DNA of 64,000 nucleotides from Pseudoalteromonas rubra (GCF_000967655.1 NZ_JXYA01000027.1:1-64000); one strand, 5' to 3'; counted from the first letter of the stretch, positions 17,426 through 28,014 are shown. Notes: generated from the letters alone by a model not told the origin. Numbers and translations are program-made.

Positions 17426-18793
17426 ATGTCGAAACAATCACTTAACTCTTTAGAAAAACGTGCAGCCATTTCACTGGCAAGTGTCTTTGCCTTTCGAATG
17501 CTCGGGCTGTTTATGCTGATGCCGGTGCTGGCAATTTACGGCCAGTCACTCACTGATGTGTCGCCATTGTGGATTGGTTTGGCGATCGGTGCTTACGGGC
17601 TGACACAGGCACTGCTGCAAATTCCCATGGGCTGGCTGTCTGATCAATTTGGTCGCAAACCCATTATTGTTGCCGGTTTAATTATGTTTGCTGTTGGCTC
17701 TGTGATAGCGGCGCTGGCTGAGTCGATTTACTGGGTCACCGCTGGGCGCGCCCTGCAGGGCATGGGGGCGATTGCCAGTGCGTTGCTGGCACTGGCTTCT
17801 GATCTGAGTCGGGATGAGCAAAGACCCAAAGTGATGGCGGTCATTGGCATGTGTATTGGTCTGAGCTTTGCGGTGGCCATGCTGCTGGGCCCGATGGTTG
17901 CCGCGGCGTTCGGCATTGCAGGTATCTTCTGGTTAACGGCAGCGCTGGCGATACTCGGGATCGGAATTGTGATGTTTATCGTGCCGAGTGCCGTAAACCG
18001 CGCACCAAAAGGAGATACGGTTGCCAGCATGGCCGACATTCGTAAGCTGGTGCGCCATCCACAGCTGGTACGACTGGATCTTGGCGTGTTGCTGCTACAC
18101 TTAACGTTGACGACGTTATTTGTCGCGCTACCGGGACAGCTGATTGCAGATGGCCTGGCAGCACAGGACCACTGGCAGTTGTATATTCCCGTCTTATTGC
18201 TCGCGTTTGTACTGATGGCACCCCTGATGATAGTGGCCATTCGCAAACAAAAAGAGAAGCAGGTATTTCTGGCGTCAATTGCCCTGTTGGTGCTGAGCAC
18301 CCTGGCTTTGATCCCGGCGGCAAATTCGCTGGTCGGCATCGCGGTGGCGATGACAGTCTATTTTATAGCGTTTAATTTTTTGGAAGCTACTATGCCCGCT
18401 TTGGTATCGCGTATCGCACCCGCGACCCAAAAGGGTTCGGCGATGGGGGTGTTTTCCTCCTCGCAGTTTTTTGGCGCATTTGCCGGTGGTGTTATGGGCG
18501 GCTACCTGGCCCAGCATTTTAATCCTCAAACTGTGTTTGCTGCGGCTGCGGCAATTGGGGTAATATGGCTATTTATTGCGTGGCGTATGCAAATCCCGGT
18601 GCGAAGTAAAACTCTCAGTTTTGTGACTGAGGTTGATGAGCCAGAAAAAGCCGATGAATTGGCCGATCAACTGGTCGCATTACCCGGGGTGATCGAAGCG
18701 ACCGTTGTCAGTGAAGAAAATCGTACCTACTTGAAAGTAAACGATAAAGAATTTGATTTAAACCAAGCAAAGCAAGCCCTGGGCTTGCGCTAG
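17426..18793 (+). CDS. YajR-type MFS transporter with C-terminal regulatory domain
   Basis: The 455-residue protein has 12 hydrophobic segments of the major facilitator superfamily. The conserved loop motif GWLSDQFGRKP (motif A) lies at about 70-80. A soluble C-terminal domain of about 65 residues follows residue 390 (VTEVDEPEKADELADQL onward), with alternating beta-alpha pattern. This matches the YAM ferredoxin-like domain of YajR. The family is a drug-efflux-like proton antiporter of unknown natural substrate. ssb follows 27 nt downstream in the same direction, so the two genes probably share a transcript, a linkage seen in related marine gammaproteobacteria. Confidence 0.87.
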   Translation: MSKQSLNSLEKRAAISLASVFAFRMLGLFMLMPVLAIYGQSLTDVSPLWIGLAIGAYGLTQALLQIPMGWLSDQFGRKPIIVAGLIMFAVGSVIAALAESIYWVTAGRALQGMGAIASALLALASDLSRDEQRPKVMAVIGMCIGLSFAVAMLLGPMVAAAFGIAGIFWLTAALAILGIGIVMFIVPSAVNRAPKGDTVASMADIRKLVRHPQLVRLDLGVLLLHLTLTTLFVALPGQLIADGLAAQDHWQLYIPVLLLAFVLMAPLMIVAIRKQKEKQVFLASIALLVLSTLALIPAANSLVGIAVAMTVYFIAFNFLEATMPALVSRIAPATQKGSAMGVFSSSQFFGAFAGGVMGGYLAQHFNPQTVFAAAAAIGVIWLFIAWRMQIPVRSKTLSFVTEVDEPEKADELADQLVALPGVIEATVVSEENRTYLKVNDKEFDLNQAKQALGLR

Positions 18794-18820
18794 CTTGCAA
18801 TAGTGTGAGGAGAGGGTGCC

Positions 18821-19516
18821 ATGGCACGCGGTGTAAACAAAGTTATTTTGGTTGGTAATTTAGGCCAAGATCCTGAAGTACGTTATATGCCTAACGGAAA
18901 CGGCGTAGCGAACATCAGTATTGCAACGACCGACAGTTGGAAAGATAAAAACACGGGTCAGTTGCAGGAGCGCACTGAATGGCACCGTGTAGTGCTATTC
19001 GGGAAGCTGGCAGAAGTAGCGGGCGAGTACCTGCGTAAAGGATCACAAGTCTATATCGAAGGTCGCTTGCAGACACGTAAGTGGACAGATCAAGGTGGAC
19101 AGGAGCGTTATACCACAGAGATCGTTGTAGACATGGGTGGCCAGATGCAAATGCTGGGCGGTCGTGGTGAACAAGGTGGCGGCCAGTACCAGGGTGGACA
19201 GCAGGGTGGTCAAAACTATGGCCAGTCTAACCAGTCTAACTATGGCAACCAGGGTGGCCAGTCTCAGTATGGACAACAGCAGCAGGGCGGTTTTGCACCT
19301 CAGCAAGCACAACAGCCTCAGCAGAACCAACAACAAGGCGGCGGCTTTGGTGGTGGTCAGTCTATGGGTCAGCAACCGCAGCATAATGCGCCTGCACAAG
19401 GCGGCTTCGCGCCTCAGCAAGGCAATGCCAGTGGTAACACCGGTGGCAATGCAAGCGGCAGCGCCAGCAACCCAATGGAACCGCCTATCGACTTTGATGA
19501 CGATATTCCGTTCTAA
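18821..19516 (+). CDS. ssb: single-stranded DNA-binding protein with extended Gln/Gly-rich linker
   Basis: The N-terminal OB fold (about 1-112) begins [20 protein letters not shown] and carries the aromatic ssDNA-stacking residues (W35-type DSWKDK, W54-type TEWHRV). A linker of about 100 residues is made largely of Gly, Gln and Asn. The acidic tail ends [11 protein letters not shown], the conserved tip that recruits RecQ, RecO, PriA and others. Total length 231 against about 178 in Escherichia coli, the increase being entirely in the linker. SSB tetramers coat ssDNA in replication and repair. Ribosome-binding site GGAGAGGG is strong. A good terminator follows. Confidence 0.97.
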   Translation: MARGVNKVILVGNLGQDPEVRYMPNGNGVANISIATTDSWKDKNTGQLQERTEWHRVVLFGKLAEVAGEYLRKGSQVYIEGRLQTRKWTDQGGQERYTTEIVVDMGGQMQMLGGRGEQGGGQYQGGQQGGQNYGQSNQSNYGNQGGQSQYGQQQQGGFAPQQAQQPQQNQQQGGGFGGGQSMGQQPQHNAPAQGGFAPQQGNASGNTGGNASGSASNPMEPPIDFDDDIPF

Positions 19517-19552
19517 GCAAACACAACTGTGTTAGTGTTGAAAAATACTCTA

Positions 19553-19578
19553 GAAAGCCGCTGTTGAGCGGCTTTTTT
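19553..19578 (+). terminator. Rho-independent terminator after ssb
   Basis: AAGCCGC and GCGGCTT form a 7-bp GC-rich stem with loop TGTTGA. Six T residues end the element. It lies 36 nt after the ssb stop codon. On the reverse strand the T tract is shorter, so it may serve the convergent hydrolase gene only weakly. Confidence 0.85.
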
Positions 19579-19612
19579 AGTTTATGGGAAAAAGGAGAAG
19601 CCATCTGTCACG

Positions 19613-20890
19613 CTAATTGACAAATGCAGGTAAGATCCGCTCTGCGACAATTTGCTGTGTTGCATGGTCAACATGATGTGCTGTTACTGCAATAATTAAG
19701 TCTAACTCTTCAATCAAAATGATGTATATGCCACCACCGCCTTGGGCTGAGACACTCGAATATTTTTTATTCTTGTATTGCAGGTCTGAACTCCACCAAT
19801 AATAACCATAGCCTTGATTGGAGACGTCTTTACCACCTCCGAAAACTTCATCATCTCCCGTTGTGATAAGTTTGCTTGTGGATCTGGTCATAAAATCTCT
19901 GTCAATTATTTGTTTGCCTTTCCATTTACCCTTATTTGCCGCGAGTATGCCCATTTTTATCATGTCTCTTGATGTTAAGCTCGACCTCCATATCGATTCG
20001 GGTAATCCACTTGGTGCAGTCTTCCAGTCAAAGTTTGTGATGTCTAATTGTCCCAATAACTCAGTCTTAATAAATGTTTCAATATTGCCGGGTATAACCA
20101 CCTCAACTACCTGCATAATAAGCTGAGGGCCAATATCGTAATAAAAGCTTTTCGATTCGGGTGTTATGGCTGCGCTGTTCTCGAAAAGAAATTGAATTTC
20201 TTTTTGCCCTTTGACTAATGAAGGGTTCTCAAACATAGACTTACGGGTTACATCGCTGATCCGAAGACCTGTCGTCATTGTTAAAGCTTGGTGCAAGGTA
20301 ATTTGATTTGCACCATCAACAAATTTTGCAGCGTCCAGTTTGTTCAGGAAGCCCGCCACGGGTTTGTCTAAGTCATCCATACTTAGATAACCCAGCTGAA
20401 TGGCACGACCCAGTAACATGCCTGTATAAGCCTTGGTCACTGAAGATTGAGGGTGAGATAAGTCTACGCGGCCTCTCATGTAATATGACTCAAATAACAG
20501 CTTGCCCTTGTGGTGAATTAGCAGGCTGTCAAAATTACCATGTCTTCCTTTGGCAAGCTCATCAGCCAGAGCAAGAATAGTGGCTTTTTTACCGCCATCA
20601 ACGCCCAACTCACCAACGACTAAGCCATCACCTCCCGGGGCTGGCTTAACATCTATAAAAGCCTGTGGTAGTAAAGAAATATCCCAAAACTCACGCTTTA
20701 TTTCAGGTTGTCTCCAGTGTTGTATTATTGCTTCGTCAGCACTGGCAGTTGGCGCAGGTTGTTTTGTAGGCTTCAAACCCGATTCATTGCCTGTGCTGCA
20801 GAAGCTACAGACAATAAACAACAGTAGTAGCTTGTTCTTCACACGAGTCAAAACTACTCCATATCGGTATATGTTATTGATGAAACTCAT
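19613..20890 (-). CDS. serine hydrolase of the beta-lactamase (class C-like) fold
   Basis: The 425-residue protein carries the SxxK motif of penicillin-binding-like hydrolases as S150-V-T-K153 (QSSVTKAYTG). A YYD segment (FYYDIGPQ) replaces the usual Y-x-N, and AQGGGG sits where the K/H-T-G triad is expected. An N-terminal hydrophobic stretch (KNKLLLLFIVCSF) suggests export; a GTG start at the arginine-valine preceding it would give a more normal signal peptide. It is more likely an esterase or peptidase-like member (family S12) than a true beta-lactamase. Base composition is visibly more AT-rich than its neighbours, consistent with a transferred gene. It stands alone, convergent with ssb. 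Confidence 0.78.
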   Translation of the reverse strand: MSFINNIYRYGVVLTRVKNKLLLLFIVCSFCSTGNESGLKPTKQPAPTASADEAIIQHWRQPEIKREFWDISLLPQAFIDVKPAPGGDGLVVGELGVDGGKKATILALADELAKGRHGNFDSLLIHHKGKLLFESYYMRGRVDLSHPQSSVTKAYTGMLLGRAIQLGYLSMDDLDKPVAGFLNKLDAAKFVDGANQITLHQALTMTTGLRISDVTRKSMFENPSLVKGQKEIQFLFENSAAITPESKSFYYDIGPQLIMQVVEVVIPGNIETFIKTELLGQLDITNFDWKTAPSGLPESIWRSSLTSRDMIKMGILAANKGKWKGKQIIDRDFMTRSTSKLITTGDDEVFGGGKDVSNQGYGYYWWSSDLQYKNKKYSSVSAQGGGGIYIILIEELDLIIAVTAHHVDHATQQIVAERILPAFVN

Positions 20891-21186
20891 GGAACCCTGC
20901 TTTTAGTTGATTTAATTTTTGATGAATAATGTAGCTTTATTTTTAGTGCATGATCTACTAAAGCGATAATTCAGGTTTGTGTAGAGGACTGAAAAATAGT
21001 TTGAATAGGGTGTGAGCGTAAGCACGTAGGTGCAAGATTTTAAAGCTGAGGTTGACGAGTTACAGTGCCATCATAACGCTGGTTGGGCTGTGTTTATTAG
21101 CTCGCTGAGGAATCTGTGTCCGCAACTTGAGTTTTAGCCGGACTTGAACAAAACTTGGAGAAGGATTCTAAGGCTTGTGTAGTGGC
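20891..21186. other. gene-free gap between the hydrolase and csrD-like genes
   Basis: This stretch of about 296 bp separates two divergent genes. The left half is AT-rich and would hold the promoter of the hydrolase. The right half has a more typical composition. The only recognisable element is the GGAGAAGG ribosome-binding site (21157-21164) of the gene to the right. I see no coding, RNA or repeat signal. Confidence 0.5.
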
Positions 21187-22830
21187 ATGCGTCGATTTGT
21201 AAGGTCAGGTAATGAAGTTTTTTCCGGGTGGGGTATGCGCGCGGTAAGCTTGGTTGTCTGGCTGTTGGTCAACGGCGCATTGTGGCAATTTACGCAGGCG
21301 CAAATAGTGCAGCAAGCGGGTGAGTTGCAAAGCCATTTTACCCAGCTTGGCGCGTCGGTTAGCGTTGCACGCTCAGGTGAGTTTACCACCTTGATACACC
21401 ATTATGGGTTTGTTGATCAGGCCCAGACAGCCAGTGTCTGGCTGTGGATGACAGACAGTGTTCCTTTTCAGTTTTCTGGCTCCGAGTTGTTGCTCTCACC
21501 AGTCCCCATTTTGCAAGACTGTCTACCGGTTGTGGTGTTTATAAATTTGCTGCTGCTGGTGGCTGGGTATTTACTGTTTAGATGGATGAGAAACCAGGCT
21601 CATACACATGGCGTTGTGACCCAAAACCAGGCTATTACCTCTGATTTAGCACCTGATACACAGGCCAAAGCGTTAGCAGCAGAGGCCAGTCGCAAAGTGT
21701 CCGTGTTTGCGATGCTGAAGTGGCGCCAGGCACTGCCCGATGAGCTGGATCCGCAAAGCCATTTTAGCGTAACACTGGCGCGATGTTTTGCGAAATATGA
21801 ACGCTGTTCATGTAAGTACCTGTCGTCTGGTGCGCTGGTGATGACACTGTCACCGGTTGATAAAGTGGATGTTGATGCGCTGGCACGGCGGATCCATGAA
21901 GTGGTTTATCAGGCCTTGTTGTCTTTTCGCCCGGATCTGTCACGCAGTACGGTTAAGTGTGGGGTGTGCTTTTATGCCAAAGGGGCCGATCAGGCCATGG
22001 TATATCAGGTGGTGCGTTCGGCACTGAGCATAGCGCAGAGTAATGTTTGGCAGCATGTCCACATTATGCCGCTGAATCATACCTTGAGCACCAGCTTGCG
22101 CCGGGCTGAAAGCGAGATCATTGATGATATTAAAGCCGGTCGGTTTATGTTGTTCTTTCAGCCGCTTTTTGGCTTTGCGCAACAGGATGTGATCCAAAGT
22201 GAGGCGTTATTACGGGTTCGTCATCGGTCTTTGGGGTTGATGTCTGCCGGGCAATTTATTCATAAAATTCATCAGGCTGAACACCTGATGCTGCTGGATA
22301 AAACCATGGTGCGTCATGCGCTCAATGCCCTGACCAAAGAGCCCGCGGGCTTTTCAGTGAGTGTTAACTTACATGTGCTCAACTGGAGTAATGTGGAGTT
22401 CATCGATTGGCTACGTGAGCAGGTCAGAACGTCGGGCCGGGCAAGCGATATTGCGTTTGAACTGACATTGCAGGACTTTTATCAGCACGAAGAGTATGCA
22501 AGGCAGGTCCTCACGACTTTGTCTGAATTAGGCTGCCGGTTTGTGTTGGATCATGTGAACGCGTCAGTAAAACTTGAAACGCTGCGCGGATTTGGCCAGG
22601 TAGCGGCACTTAAACTGGCGTTTGAGCTTATCCACGAAGTGCATCATTCAGCCAAGCGACGCAGTGTTGTGCGTCAGGTTGTGGCGCAGGCCAAAGAATT
22701 GGGTGTACCGGTTTACGCCGTAGGTGTCGAAACCAAAGAAGAATTTGAATGTATCACCAAGCTGGGCGTGGACGGCGCGCAGGGATACTATTTCAGCGCA
22801 CCTTTGCTTCAGCTGGAGCAGAGCCTCTAG
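21187..22830 (+). CDS. CsrD/MshH-like membrane protein with degenerate GGDEF and EAL domains
   Basis: The 547-residue protein has TM1 (about 18-34), a periplasmic segment, TM2 (about 110-135), a degenerate GGDEF-like region (about 165-300) and an EAL domain (about 305-540). EAL is retained in SEALLRVRH, but other catalytic positions are lost: ELTLQ for ELTE, LDHVNAS for LDDFGTG, LKLA for LKID, and AVGVE for AEGVE. A non-catalytic EAL protein next to mreB is the hallmark of CsrD (MshH in Vibrio), which targets the small RNAs CsrB/CsrC for RNase E decay. Identity is inferred from architecture and position. A TTG start 12 nt upstream is an alternative. Length is short compared with about 640 in Escherichia coli. 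Confidence 0.75.
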   Translation: MRRFVRSGNEVFSGWGMRAVSLVVWLLVNGALWQFTQAQIVQQAGELQSHFTQLGASVSVARSGEFTTLIHHYGFVDQAQTASVWLWMTDSVPFQFSGSELLLSPVPILQDCLPVVVFINLLLLVAGYLLFRWMRNQAHTHGVVTQNQAITSDLAPDTQAKALAAEASRKVSVFAMLKWRQALPDELDPQSHFSVTLARCFAKYERCSCKYLSSGALVMTLSPVDKVDVDALARRIHEVVYQALLSFRPDLSRSTVKCGVCFYAKGADQAMVYQVVRSALSIAQSNVWQHVHIMPLNHTLSTSLRRAESEIIDDIKAGRFMLFFQPLFGFAQQDVIQSEALLRVRHRSLGLMSAGQFIHKIHQAEHLMLLDKTMVRHALNALTKEPAGFSVSVNLHVLNWSNVEFIDWLREQVRTSGRASDIAFELTLQDFYQHEEYARQVLTTLSELGCRFVLDHVNASVKLETLRGFGQVAALKLAFELIHEVHHSAKRRSVVRQVVAQAKELGVPVYAVGVETKEEFECITKLGVDGAQGYYFSAPLLQLEQSL

Positions 22831-22853
22831 GGTTTCTAACATACTTTGCGATT

Positions 22854-23756
22854 TTAGATGAGCTGCCGGTAGCGCAGTCCATCTAAACCTTGTAATCCGC
22901 CACTGTGGATCGCAATAATCTGGCTTCCGCGTGGAAAATACCCTTGGGTAATTAATTGCCAGAGGGCAAACATCAGCTTACCGGTGTAAATGGGCTCTAA
23001 GGGCAAGGCATGCTCCTGGCGCATGCGTTGGCAAAATTGCCACAGCGGCGCGGAGAATTTGCCGTACCCGCCATCATGGTAGTCGTGTAAGAGCTGCCAG
23101 TTAGAGCGCGTTACTGCACGCGGGTTTAACCTCAGTACTTCATCGTGCAGATACTGCGCACCTTTCAATACCGCAACCCCAAGTAACTGACACTCGTCGT
23201 CCAGGCCGTCAATCATACCGGCCAGCGTACCGCCGCTGCCCACAGCGCAGCAGACATAATCACTCGATGGCAGGCTCTGCGCCAATTCTTTACATCCGCC
23301 AAGGGCATGCTGGTTGCTGCCGCCCTCGGGAATAATAAAAGTGTCAGGAAAGCGCGATTGTAACTGTCGCAGGTAATCCGTTTCATTGCGCTGTCGATAT
23401 TCCAGGCGAGAGACTGGGTGCAATGTCATACCGCAGGCTTTAGCGAAGCGGATTGTCGGATTGTTTAAATCCAGCTGCGGGCCGCGGATAATGGCGTTTC
23501 CCTGAATGCCGAACTGTTTACAGGCCATCGCTGTGGCATAGAGGTGATTGGAAAAGGGCCCTGCGAATGTCAGTAAAGCCGATTTATGTTCCTGCTTCAT
23601 TGCTCTAAGGTTATATTTAAGCTTGCGCCACTTGTTCCCCTGGATTGTCGGATGGAGCAGATCGTCGCGTTTAATGCGCAGTGAAACACCGGCAGCGTCG
23701 AGTTCCGGCGCATGGATCGTGTGTAACGGAGACTCAGGAAAATCAAGCTTGTCCAT
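22854..23756 (-). CDS. PLP-dependent ACC deaminase/D-cysteine desulfhydrase family protein
   Basis: The 300-residue protein belongs to the fold-II PLP enzymes of the ACC deaminase/D-cysteine desulfhydrase family. The IKRDDLLHPTIQGNKWRKL opening places the Schiff-base lysine at K42 (GNKWRKL). A later FSNHLYATA segment and AVGSGGTLAG phosphate-binding loop complete the PLP site. Family members degrade D-cysteine to pyruvate, sulfide and ammonia, or (rarely) ACC. D-cysteine desulfhydrase or a broad deaminase is more likely than true ACC deaminase in a marine bacterium. It converges on the CsrD-like gene with 23 nt between stops and is read alone. Confidence 0.85.
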   Translation of the reverse strand: MDKLDFPESPLHTIHAPELDAAGVSLRIKRDDLLHPTIQGNKWRKLKYNLRAMKQEHKSALLTFAGPFSNHLYATAMACKQFGIQGNAIIRGPQLDLNNPTIRFAKACGMTLHPVSRLEYRQRNETDYLRQLQSRFPDTFIIPEGGSNQHALGGCKELAQSLPSSDYVCCAVGSGGTLAGMIDGLDDECQLLGVAVLKGAQYLHDEVLRLNPRAVTRSNWQLLHDYHDGGYGKFSAPLWQFCQRMRQEHALPLEPIYTGKLMFALWQLITQGYFPRGSQIIAIHSGGLQGLDGLRYRQLI

Positions 23757-23967
23757 CTTAGGTTCAGTCTGTGTCGTTTAGTGTCTAATACCCGCTATTA
23801 TTTCATGAAAATCTTGGTAGAACACTGGTAAGGAAGTGGCTAATAGTTGTAAACTCAGATATTAATTGTGCTAGGCTTGTGTTTTGCTTCTTAAGTACAT
23901 AGCATTAAGCGCTAAATTATAAAAAATAACAAAGACCAAACAACTGCCGCTGTTGGGAATGGAATTT

Positions 23968-25992
23968 ATGCAAATTGCTCCTTTATCTCTTTTTGTCTCT
24001 GCGACCCTTTTATCTTTAAGTGTGTCGGCGCAAGATACTGCAACTGTGACTGCCATTGAAACTGAGCGCACTGAAAAGCAAGCTGAATTAGATAACTATA
24101 CTCAGGTACTCGATAAACATCTGAGTGAAGAAACGCGTTTACAGGCGCAGTTAGATCTGCTGCGGCAGCGATCTGCGGAGCTGGATAAAGAAAAGAACCA
24201 GGCGCTTGATGCGATGAACGATATCTATCGGCGCTTGATTGACGATCCCTCTTTGGATATCTCGGCGGCACAAAGCAGATATCAGCAGGCAGTTGCGGAG
24301 CATAAACAGAACAAAGAAGACATTGTAATGCAGTTGGCGGCGATTGCATCACACCGCAAAGACATTGAGCAAATCCGCGTTACCAAGCATACCTTAGTTA
24401 ACACCATCGCCAGTTTAAATGATCAACTTAGCACCGCTCGGATCGAGCGTTTACGCAACGAGTTTAGTCGTGAAGGCACGCTGGAAGTGGATCACACCAT
24501 TAACTGTAAGCGCACCGAAACCCTGGCAGCGTGCGAGCAGCGTGGTCAGCAACTGGGTTTGCAAAAGGCCACCAAACATTTTATCGACCAAATTTTTGCT
24601 AACCTGACAGAGCAGCGTGTGGTAGAGCCAAAGCGCCATCTTGCCGGAGCTCAGGTGCAGGTGGTTAGCAGTCATGTTGTAGGCAGCGCATTTAGCGGGC
24701 AGGGCAACTATAGTGTCAATCTGAGCGTGACAATGCGTGGCGATGTCAATAACAGCCGCCTGTGCAGCTTACTTAACCTGGATAATCGTTACTGTAGTGA
24801 ATACGGCTCGCCACTGGCGGTGGGTTATCAGGCCAGCTACCCGACCACATTCAGTGATGAGCAGCTGACATTTTCAAATGAACTGTCAAAAAGTGCCCCT
24901 GTGGTTAGTGTGGCAAGAATGCCAGCGGCCCCGGATATCACGACTGAGGTGGTGCCTCAGCCGCCAAAAAATCGCGAAGTCGAACTGACACTGCGCTCTA
25001 ACGTGTATGATGACGAAGTATTTATTAACGGTGTCAGTTATGGCTCGACCAAGTTGGTGGTAAACCTGCCAACGGGTATGCACGACATCGAAGTACGTAA
25101 ACTGGGATATGAGCCGTACAAGGCCAATCTTAATTTGCGACGAGCTCGGACTTTAAATGCCCGGCTGGTAAAAAAGCCTGAGTCGATTGCTGCACCGACA
25201 CCAAAAAGTGAGCAAATTCAGTCAACTCAGCAAGCTAACGTAACGCAGCCTGTAAAAGTGGTCACTCCTGATCGAGTGATCAATGAAACGGTGATCATTC
25301 CTGCTGGCAGCTTTAAGATGGGCGATTTGACGGGCAATGGCCTGGCCAACGAGCGACCTGTGGTAGAGAAAGTACTCAGCCACTCTTATGTGATGCAAAG
25401 CAAAGAAGTAACGGTGGCAGAGTTCCGTCGTTTTATCGATAGTTCTCAATATGTTACTGAAGCCGAGAAAGGCAAGGGCTGTGCCCATTATAAAAATGGC
25501 GAGCCGGTCTGGGAGATAGATTATAACTGGCGTTCACCAGGTTATGAGCAGGCTGATGACTTTCCTGTGGTGTGTGTCTCTTATGAAGATGCCAAAGCCT
25601 ATGCGAACTGGCTGTCTGGCGATCAGGGAATGCAATATCGTCTGCCCAATGAAGTTGAGTGGGAATATGCCGCCCGTGGTGATACCACCTCGGAATATCC
25701 CTGGGGCAACGAAATCGGCCGTAACCAGGCCAACTGTGGCTGGTGTGGCAGTGAATGGTCAAACAAAAGCCCTGCGCCGGTGGGGCAGTTTGCGGCCAAC
25801 GCCTACGGGTTATACGACACCGTTGGCAACGTCTGGGAGTGGACACAAAAACGCGCCTCACAGGATGATGTAACTGTGCGTGGCGGCGCCTGGAACTTTG
25901 CGCCAAGCCTTGCGCGTGTTTCTACACGTTTGGCCCTGGCGCCGGATTTTCGGGCCAATTACATCGGATTTAGATTAGTAAGAGAACGTTAA
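23968..25992 (+). CDS. secreted coiled-coil/PEGA/FGE-fold protein
   Basis: The 674-residue protein has a signal peptide (ending near SVSAQD), a long coiled coil (about 28-160), and a middle region with four cysteines (about 175-300). A PEGA-like domain (about 340-400; EVFINGVSYGSTK) is followed by a linker rich in Ser, Gln and Thr, then a C-terminal formylglycine-generating/SUMF1-type domain (about 442-674; GNVWEWTQ). The copper-binding cysteine pair of true sulfatase activators is absent: the C-terminal segment reads SLARVSTRLALAP. It is therefore probably not a sulfatase activator. ATG 23968 is preferred over two upstream starts because GGAATGGAA precedes it. It precedes mreB without a clear terminator. 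Function unknown. Confidence 0.8.
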   Translation: MQIAPLSLFVSATLLSLSVSAQDTATVTAIETERTEKQAELDNYTQVLDKHLSEETRLQAQLDLLRQRSAELDKEKNQALDAMNDIYRRLIDDPSLDISAAQSRYQQAVAEHKQNKEDIVMQLAAIASHRKDIEQIRVTKHTLVNTIASLNDQLSTARIERLRNEFSREGTLEVDHTINCKRTETLAACEQRGQQLGLQKATKHFIDQIFANLTEQRVVEPKRHLAGAQVQVVSSHVVGSAFSGQGNYSVNLSVTMRGDVNNSRLCSLLNLDNRYCSEYGSPLAVGYQASYPTTFSDEQLTFSNELSKSAPVVSVARMPAAPDITTEVVPQPPKNREVELTLRSNVYDDEVFINGVSYGSTKLVVNLPTGMHDIEVRKLGYEPYKANLNLRRARTLNARLVKKPESIAAPTPKSEQIQSTQQANVTQPVKVVTPDRVINETVIIPAGSFKMGDLTGNGLANERPVVEKVLSHSYVMQSKEVTVAEFRRFIDSSQYVTEAEKGKGCAHYKNGEPVWEIDYNWRSPGYEQADDFPVVCVSYEDAKAYANWLSGDQGMQYRLPNEVEWEYAARGDTTSEYPWGNEIGRNQANCGWCGSEWSNKSPAPVGQFAANAYGLYDTVGNVWEWTQKRASQDDVTVRGGAWNFAPSLARVSTRLALAPDFRANYIGFRLVRER

Positions 25993-26116
25993 GGCTGTTT
26001 AAGCACGCCAATGAGGCGGCGTTACTCATGCCTGAGTCACTGTGTCACAGACACAGAGTGAAAAATTTCAACGCAGTGGCCTGAGCCGCTGCATGGTTTG
26101 CAAAAAGAATTCTTAA

Positions 26117-27174
<1,058 letters not shown>

Positions 27175-27175
<1 letters not shown>

Positions 27176-28014
27176 TGAATCTGCTATTCGGACGTACTAT
27201 TTCCCTGCAACTGCGACTTACTGTCGCAGTTGTGCTTAGCGTACTGCTGATCCTGGGCGACCGCTACACCTCTGGCGGTACCCTGGTACGAACCAGTCTC
27301 AATACTCTGGTGAGCCCACTGTTGTATGTGGCCAATGTGCCCTATGAAGTGTTTTCGCTGGGGGCAAAAAGCCTGGATACGCGCGACAGGCTGTTTCAGG
27401 AAAACGAAGCATTACGTAAAAAACAGCTGCTGCAAAGTGAACAGCTTCAGCAGTACCAATTCCTGCTGCGTGAAAACCAGCAATTGCGCGCTTTACTTGG
27501 CGCTTCTTCCAGGCAACAACGCGCCCGTCTGATCGCCGAAGTCTTGTCGGTGCGCTCCAGTCGCTATAGTCACCAAGTGGTGGTGAACCGCGGTGCCATT
27601 GACGGGGTGCTGGAAGGGCAGCCGGTGATTGATGAAATGGGCATTGTCGGACAACTGACTCAGGTCGGCAGTACCACGTCTCGGGTACTTTTAATGACCG
27701 ACACCACACATGCCACACCAGTGCGCATTCTGCGTAATGATGTACGCACTGTAGTCGAAGGCACAGGTAAAATTAATCTGGTGCAGCTACAACATGTGCC
27801 TCATAGTCTGGATATTCGTCTTGGTGATATCCTGGTGACTTCTGGCCTGGGCGGCACCTTTCCCGAGGGCTACCCGGTTGCTGTGGTGACAGAAATAGAT
27901 CGTGATGAAGGGCTGCCTTTCTCTAAAGTGTATGCCGAGCCTGTGGCCCAGCTGGATCGTATTCGTCTGCTGGTGATCTTGGGCAAAATGGCCAAAGAGG
28001 AGCCTGAGGCATGA
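27175..28014 (+). CDS. mreC: rod-shape determining protein MreC
   Basis: The 279-residue bitopic protein has a short cytoplasmic N-terminus, one transmembrane helix (about 12-28), a periplasmic coiled coil (about 70-115; ENEALRKKQLLQSEQLQQYQ) and a beta-rich C-terminal domain (about 120-275). It links MreB to the PBP2/RodA synthase in the elongasome. Its start overlaps the mreB stop and its end overlaps the mreD start by 4 bp, so translation of the three is likely coupled. Length is a little below that of Escherichia coli MreC (367), mostly from a shorter C-terminal tail. Confidence 0.95.

Noticed and set aside
19150..19420. Repeated short motifs in ssb resembling a tandem array
   Set aside because: They are in-frame Gly/Gln codon repeats of the linker; there are no equal spacers as a CRISPR array needs.
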